From NCBI GenBank assembly GCA_015485245.1, contig WFTY01000211.1, forward strand, positions 1 to 9,869: 9,869 nucleotides of DNA. The letters are read 5' to 3'. Source of the stretch: Anaerolineales bacterium. GTDB lineage: Bacteria > Chloroflexota > Anaerolineae > Anaerolineales > UBA11858. The translations under genes and the position numbers were made by a program. The notes beneath the pieces were generated by a model. It saw only the letters and a list, made by a program, of their open reading frames with translations, made no database searches and had not been told where the DNA came from. Of the stretch, positions 6,517 through 9,869 are shown in pieces (position 1 is the first letter of the stretch; each line of letters begins with the position of its first letter).

Positions 6517-7672
6517 CGAAAACTGCGCTCCGTCCTCGTCGCTCGTCTAACACATCCAGCAAGGCGGCCTCATAAGCAGCGACGATCTTGCGAATATCAA
6601 AGCGGCTGGCAAGCTGGCGGCTGTTGCGGCGGAACGCCAGCAACTGCTCCGGCGAGGTAAGCAAGGTGCGCAGCTGCTCCACACCCATGTGTTCGGCAGG
6701 CTGCCCATCGATCAGATACCCATTATAGCCCTGCTCCACCAGGTCCACAAAACCACCCACCTGCCCGGCCACGATAGCCAGCCCCATCGCCAGCGCCTGC
6801 ACGCCGACGACTGGCAACCCCTCCGAGAGGGAGGGCATAAAGAGCAGGTCGCTGCGGCGGAACTCGGCGATCACATCATCTGGCGTTACCCAGCCGGGCA
6901 ACGTAAAGCGCCCCTCCAGGCCGCGAGCGCGAATTTCCGCCTCAACGGCAGGACGCAACGGCCCATCGCCAACCATCACACACTCCCACGGCAGATCGCG
7001 CAGCGCGCTCAACGCCTGCACCACCTGCAACGGGTTTTTCTGCGTCACAAAGCGCCCGGCGAACATCACCCGCGGCGGCGTGTTGACCCGGATCTCACCC
7101 GGATCGAGCATATCCAAATCCACGCCGTTATGCAGCACTTCAACCTTCACGCCGTAATGCTGCTCAGCAAGCTGGCTGGTAAACTCGCTGACTCCGAAGA
7201 CACGCGCCGCCCCCTTCCAGATCGGCGGGGTCAGGGGAAACACCCAGCGAAACCAGCGGTCGGTCTTCTCCGGCACGCCGCCGGGCACATCGCCCAAATG
7301 CGCCGTCAGGATATATGGAACACTGGTCAGCAGGGAAAGCGGCCAGGCAAGCGCCCCACTGGGAACGGCAAAATGCACGTGGATGGCGTCCGGTTTCCAG
7401 CACCGGATCAGCCGCAACGCGGGGAAGAATCCCGCCACCACATACCCCAACATATCGCGCAGGTACGCCTTGAACGGCAGCCTCCGTCCAACAGGGATGC
7501 GGTGCACCTCCACGCCATCCACCACATCACAGCGTGGCAGATCGCCGTAGTGGGAGGTCACCACGCGCACCTCATGGCCGCGCCGCGCCAGGCCGCGGCA
7601 GATGTCCTCAGCCACCCGGCCGCCGCCGCCGCCCACAGGCGGGAATTCGTAAATCAACACAAGAATACGCAT
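6509..7672 (-). CDS. GT4 family glycosyltransferase (GT-B fold) with Gln in the EX7E motif
   Basis: A 387-residue retaining glycosyltransferase, expected to add a sugar from a nucleotide donor to a lipid-linked glycan at the inner membrane face. The N-terminal domain has EFPPVGGGGGRVAEDI (9-24) with the glycine-rich acceptor loop, and IHVHFAVPSG (97-106). The C-terminal donor domain has FAGRFVTQKNP (204-214; Arg207 and Lys212 are the usual phosphate contacts), VGDGPLR (234-240) and MPSLSEGLPVVGVQALAMG (279-297). The first Glu of EX7E is Glu284; the second position is Gln292 (CAG at 6797-6799) where Glu is usual. It begins three bases after the stop of the GT-C gene with no clear Shine-Dalgarno, so translation probably depends on coupling. 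A frameshift in the gene before it might therefore affect its expression. Sugar specificity is unknown. Confidence 0.92.
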   Translation of the reverse strand: MRILVLIYEFPPVGGGGGRVAEDICRGLARRGHEVRVVTSHYGDLPRCDVVDGVEVHRIPVGRRLPFKAYLRDMLGYVVAGFFPALRLIRCWKPDAIHVHFAVPSGALAWPLSLLTSVPYILTAHLGDVPGGVPEKTDRWFRWVFPLTPPIWKGAARVFGVSEFTSQLAEQHYGVKVEVLHNGVDLDMLDPGEIRVNTPPRVMFAGRFVTQKNPLQVVQALSALRDLPWECVMVGDGPLRPAVEAEIRARGLEGRFTLPGWVTPDDVIAEFRRSDLLFMPSLSEGLPVVGVQALAMGLAIVAGQVGGFVDLVEQGYNGYLIDGQPAEHMGVEQLRTLLTSPEQLLAFRRNSRQLASRFDIRKIVAAYEAALLDVLDERRGRSAVFDG

Positions 7673-7675
7673 TGG

Positions 7676-9591
7676 TTAAGGCAATCGCCGGTAAATGTGC
7701 AGGCTGGTCCCTGCCCGGCAGCCGACCTCCGGCGCGGGGGTCAACTCCTCGAACAGGCCCGAGGTAACGTACTCCGCCAGGCCCCCGCCATATTGCCGCT
7801 CCTCAATCAAAATCACATCCGCTTCCCGCTGCCAGCGAGAAGCAAGCTCATCATTCCAAAATCCGTAGCGCACCAGGGTATCGACCTCCCCCAGGCGCAG
7901 GGAGTAATCGGCGTTCAATTGCGGCGGGAAAAAGCGCGGCCGATCCAGATAGAGCAGGGCCACCTGTGTATCGCTGCCCTGCCAGTAAACCCGCGAGCCA
8001 GGGGGGATACGCGCCCGCAAATGCTCCCCCGCTTCCTCATAAGAAGCAATTACATCACGCCCGCACGCATACAGCGAATCGGAGCGCCCCAGAATGCCGA
8101 TCGGCGTGAGCAGCCATCCAGCAAGCAAGAAGAGCACCAGCGCCCCGCCTGCGGCGCTTTCCGGGATCCAGCGCACGTTTCGGGCACGCAGCCAGCCAGG
8201 CAGACGAAAGAGCGCGACCAGCAACAGCGCCATCAGCAGGACGGCAGCGATGCCGCGCACCCAGGCGTCCAGAATCTGCATGGCGCTTTCATAAGGGTAA
8301 CGCTCCAGCAAACGGAACTTGTTGAGCAGCAGCCCCCACAGTGCGATCTCCCCCTCCGCTAGGCGTCCCCCAGAGAAGCGCGGCACCGGCATCTCCAGTA
8401 CCGCTTTGATCAGGCTGTCCAGCGCCGTCTGCGCGCCGCTGCCGAAATGGTAGGCATATCCCCACACCAGCGCGCCCAACCCCGTCAGCACCACGCCCAG
8501 TGCCGTCAGATTTCTACCGCGCGAAAGCTCCCTCCGCCAGAAGCGCGCCGTCAGCAGAATCAACAACAACCCCAGCGCCTCGAAGAAGAAAAGATACCCT
8601 GAGAAACAATAAACGCAGTGCTTCCCCCCCAGCGAAGCCCAGGCATGGATCACAAATAAAAACCCATAAGAGATCGAGAGAAAAACAGCCATCCGGCGTT
8701 CGCTGCGCCTCCAGCGCCGCGGCCACAAAATCCAGCTGGCAAGCACGCCAATCAGGGGCACAAAGTGCAGATAATACCCCTGGAAGAGGCTGGTCAGGCG
8801 GGCCTCGGCGGGGATGGGGGGACGCGGCCAAGGCGCAACCCCGGCATAGCGCCAGCGGTCGAGGAAGGGCGTCAGTTGTTGCGGGAACCATTTGACCCAC
8901 ATACGCAGGATACCCGGATAATAATAAGCTGCCCGCCGAGGAACAGCAACAACCCCGCAGCCACAGCCCAACGCCCCGCCCGCTCCCCATGCTGCGCCCA
9001 GATATAAATCAACAGGAAAAGCAGCAGCGGCGTCATGTTGAGGCGCGTCAATGCCAGAATCGCGGCCAGCGCAGCTCCCAGGACGAGCTGCCAGCGCCGA
9101 CGGTCTTCTCCCAGCGTGAGAAACAACACCCATATCAACATGCAGGCCACCAGTCCCTGGGAGGTCGCCAGGCTGTAACTCTGAATCAAGGCCGGGTTCA
9201 TCGCCAGAGTCCAGACCGCCAGGGCCGCCAGTCCATCCCCGGCCAAACGCCGGGCTACCAGCCACACACCCAACACAAACAGCAGAGAAAGCGCCAGCGC
9301 AAAATACCGCCCGGTGCGCAGCCCCGGGCCGAAAATCACTTGCACGAAACCGGGAATATAAAACGAAACGGGCATGTGGTTCGTCCACAGCCCATACTCT
9401 TGAAACGGACGGTATGCCCCCGAGGCGAACAAATACCCCTTCAGCAGGTACAGCCCCTCATCCAGCACGGTATCCAGGGTGTGCGCGTGACGCCACGCCT
9501 CCCAACCATACACCACACCCCCTATCAAGGCAACGATCCCCGCCAGCCAGGGCAACCCCAGAAACCGCCTGAGGCGGCCCGTCCACCTCAT
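7676..9591 (-). pseudogene. PMT/ArnT-like GT-C membrane glycosyltransferase, split by a -1 frameshift
   Basis: Two adjoining frames together form one family-like protein of about 638 residues. The N-terminal part starts at the ATG at 9591, with GGGAGGCG upstream, and is coherent for 222 codons to about 8926. It has a membrane segment at about 13-30, then the first outer loop with Asp44-Glu45 in TVLDEGLYL, the acidic pair expected of GT39/GT83-type enzymes. That frame then gives a non-family tail and stops at 8872. The frame resuming at about 8926 continues with YYYPGILRMWVKW, further membrane segments, and a soluble C-terminal domain ending at 7676. The total of 1916 nt is one short of a multiple of three, fitting a single-base deletion at the TTATTATTAT run. 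Intact, the enzyme would move sugar from a polyprenyl-phosphate donor onto an outer acceptor. Sequencing error, a real mutation, or two cooperating halves cannot be told apart here. Confidence 0.8.
8918..8931 (-). other. inferred frameshift site in the GT-C gene
   Basis: On the minus strand this reads CAGCTTATTATTAT. Read from the N-terminal frame it gives Q-L-I-I and ends 15 codons later; read one base back it gives Y-Y-Y-P-G and the rest of the family-like protein. The three TTA units make loss of a base by slippage, or a sequencing error, plausible. It lacks the X-XXY-YYZ heptamer with re-pairing tRNAs expected of programmed -1 frameshifting. Confidence 0.7.
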
Positions 9592-9592
9592 G

Positions 9593-9869
9593 CTAAAGCG
9601 CCTCCCGCCCCAGGTAACGCAGGTCAGCGTCCACCATCATCTGCACCAGCTCTTCCAGGCTGACGCGTGGCACCCAGCCAAGCTTTTCACGCGCCCGCGC
9701 CGGATCGCCCACCAGCAAATCCACCTCCGCCGGGCGGTAGAAACGCGGGTCTTGCACCACGTAATCGCGGTAATCCAGCCCCACATGCCCAAAAGCGGCC
9801 TCGCAGAACTCGCGCACCGAGTGCGTCTCGCCGGTGCAGACCACGTAATCATCCGGCTCATCCTGTTGC
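9593..9869 (-). CDS. gmd: GDP-mannose 4,6-dehydratase, C-terminal part (5' end beyond window)
   Basis: The last 91 codons of an extended short-chain dehydrogenase that makes GDP-4-keto-6-deoxy-D-mannose from GDP-mannose with bound NADP+, the first step to GDP-fucose, GDP-rhamnose and related deoxyhexoses. The fragment begins QQDEPDDYVVCTGETHSVRE, the hallmark of Gmd, and continues with DPRFYRPAEVDLLVGDPARA and KLGWVPRVSLEELVQMMVDAD, the typical Gmd C-terminus. The NAD(P)-binding Rossmann part and the catalytic Tyr-Lys lie outside the window. The stop is followed after one base by the ATG of the GT-C gene, so gmd appears to be an early gene of this operon. No fucose synthase or reductase is in the window, so the final sugar is not known. 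Confidence 0.95.
   Translation of the reverse strand, partial: QQDEPDDYVVCTGETHSVREFCEAAFGHVGLDYRDYVVQDPRFYRPAEVDLLVGDPARAREKLGWVPRVSLEELVQMMVDADLRYLGREAL

Noticed and set aside
7618..7640. GCC triplet run at the start of the GT4 gene as a simple repeat
   Set aside because: It encodes the glycine-rich loop expected near the N-terminus of GT4 enzymes and needs no other explanation.
6689..8362. A 557-codon open frame on the plus strand opposite the GT4 and GT-C genes
   Set aside because: It is rich in His, Gln, Arg and Pro with no domain-like pattern, spans the junction of two convincing minus-strand genes, and is what GC-rich coding DNA gives when read antisense.
8918..8931. Programmed -1 frameshifting at the TTATTATTAT run
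   Set aside because: There is no X-XXY-YYZ slippery heptamer; the Ile tRNA reading ATT would have to re-pair with TAT, and I see no clear stimulatory structure. A deletion or sequencing error is simpler.
8933..9388. A minus-strand start at 9388 giving a 570-residue protein
   Set aside because: The first about 150 residues are Gly/Ala/Arg-rich and overlap the coherent membrane-protein frame that starts at 9591; only the part after about 8926 belongs to the real gene.

Overview
This is a GC-rich (roughly 60-65% by eye) stretch of bacterial chromosome in which every convincing gene lies on the minus strand, so transcription runs from the right edge to the left edge. It is part of a cell-surface glycan or glycoconjugate biosynthesis cluster. 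There is no mobile element, RNA gene or CRISPR array. Gene content (gmd, GT4, GT-C mannosyltransferase-like protein, GT2 polyprenyl-phosphate sugar transferase, flippase-like proteins, a type I phosphodiesterase) and protein style are reminiscent of Chloroflexota such as Anaerolineae. No marker gene is present, so this assignment is a soft inference.

Upstream block, in transcription order: the 3' end of gmd (GDP-mannose 4,6-dehydratase, cut by the right edge); a PMT/ArnT-like GT-C membrane glycosyltransferase gene broken by a -1 frameshift near 8918-8931; a GT4 glycosyltransferase with an atypical Gln in the EX7E motif; an alkaline-phosphatase-superfamily phosphodiesterase; a flippase-like (lysylphosphatidylglycerol-synthase TM region) membrane protein; and a left-handed beta-helix O-acetyltransferase. 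Junctions are 1-3 nt gaps or 1-8 nt overlaps, so this is very probably one translationally coupled operon.

Downstream block: an 80-nt gap holds a good sigma70-type promoter (TTGACC-18 nt-TACAAT), a GC-only leader hairpin and a strong Shine-Dalgarno. It is followed by a DPM1/GtrB-like GT2 glycosyltransferase, a second flippase-like paralogue, and a long polytopic membrane protein that runs off the left edge. That last gene is open across all of 1-1326 but has no stop inside the window.

Working model (inference): gmd supplies GDP-4-keto-6-deoxymannose for a deoxyhexose. The GT4 enzyme builds glycan in the cytoplasm. The GT2 enzyme loads a sugar onto a polyprenyl phosphate, flippase-like proteins move lipid-linked sugar across the membrane, and GT-C enzymes use it on the outer face. 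The acetyltransferase and phosphodiesterase would modify or trim the product. The downstream trio (GT2, flippase-like protein, polytopic protein) has the logic of a three-component Gtr glycosylation module with a non-GtrA flippase candidate, and is the most interesting arrangement here.
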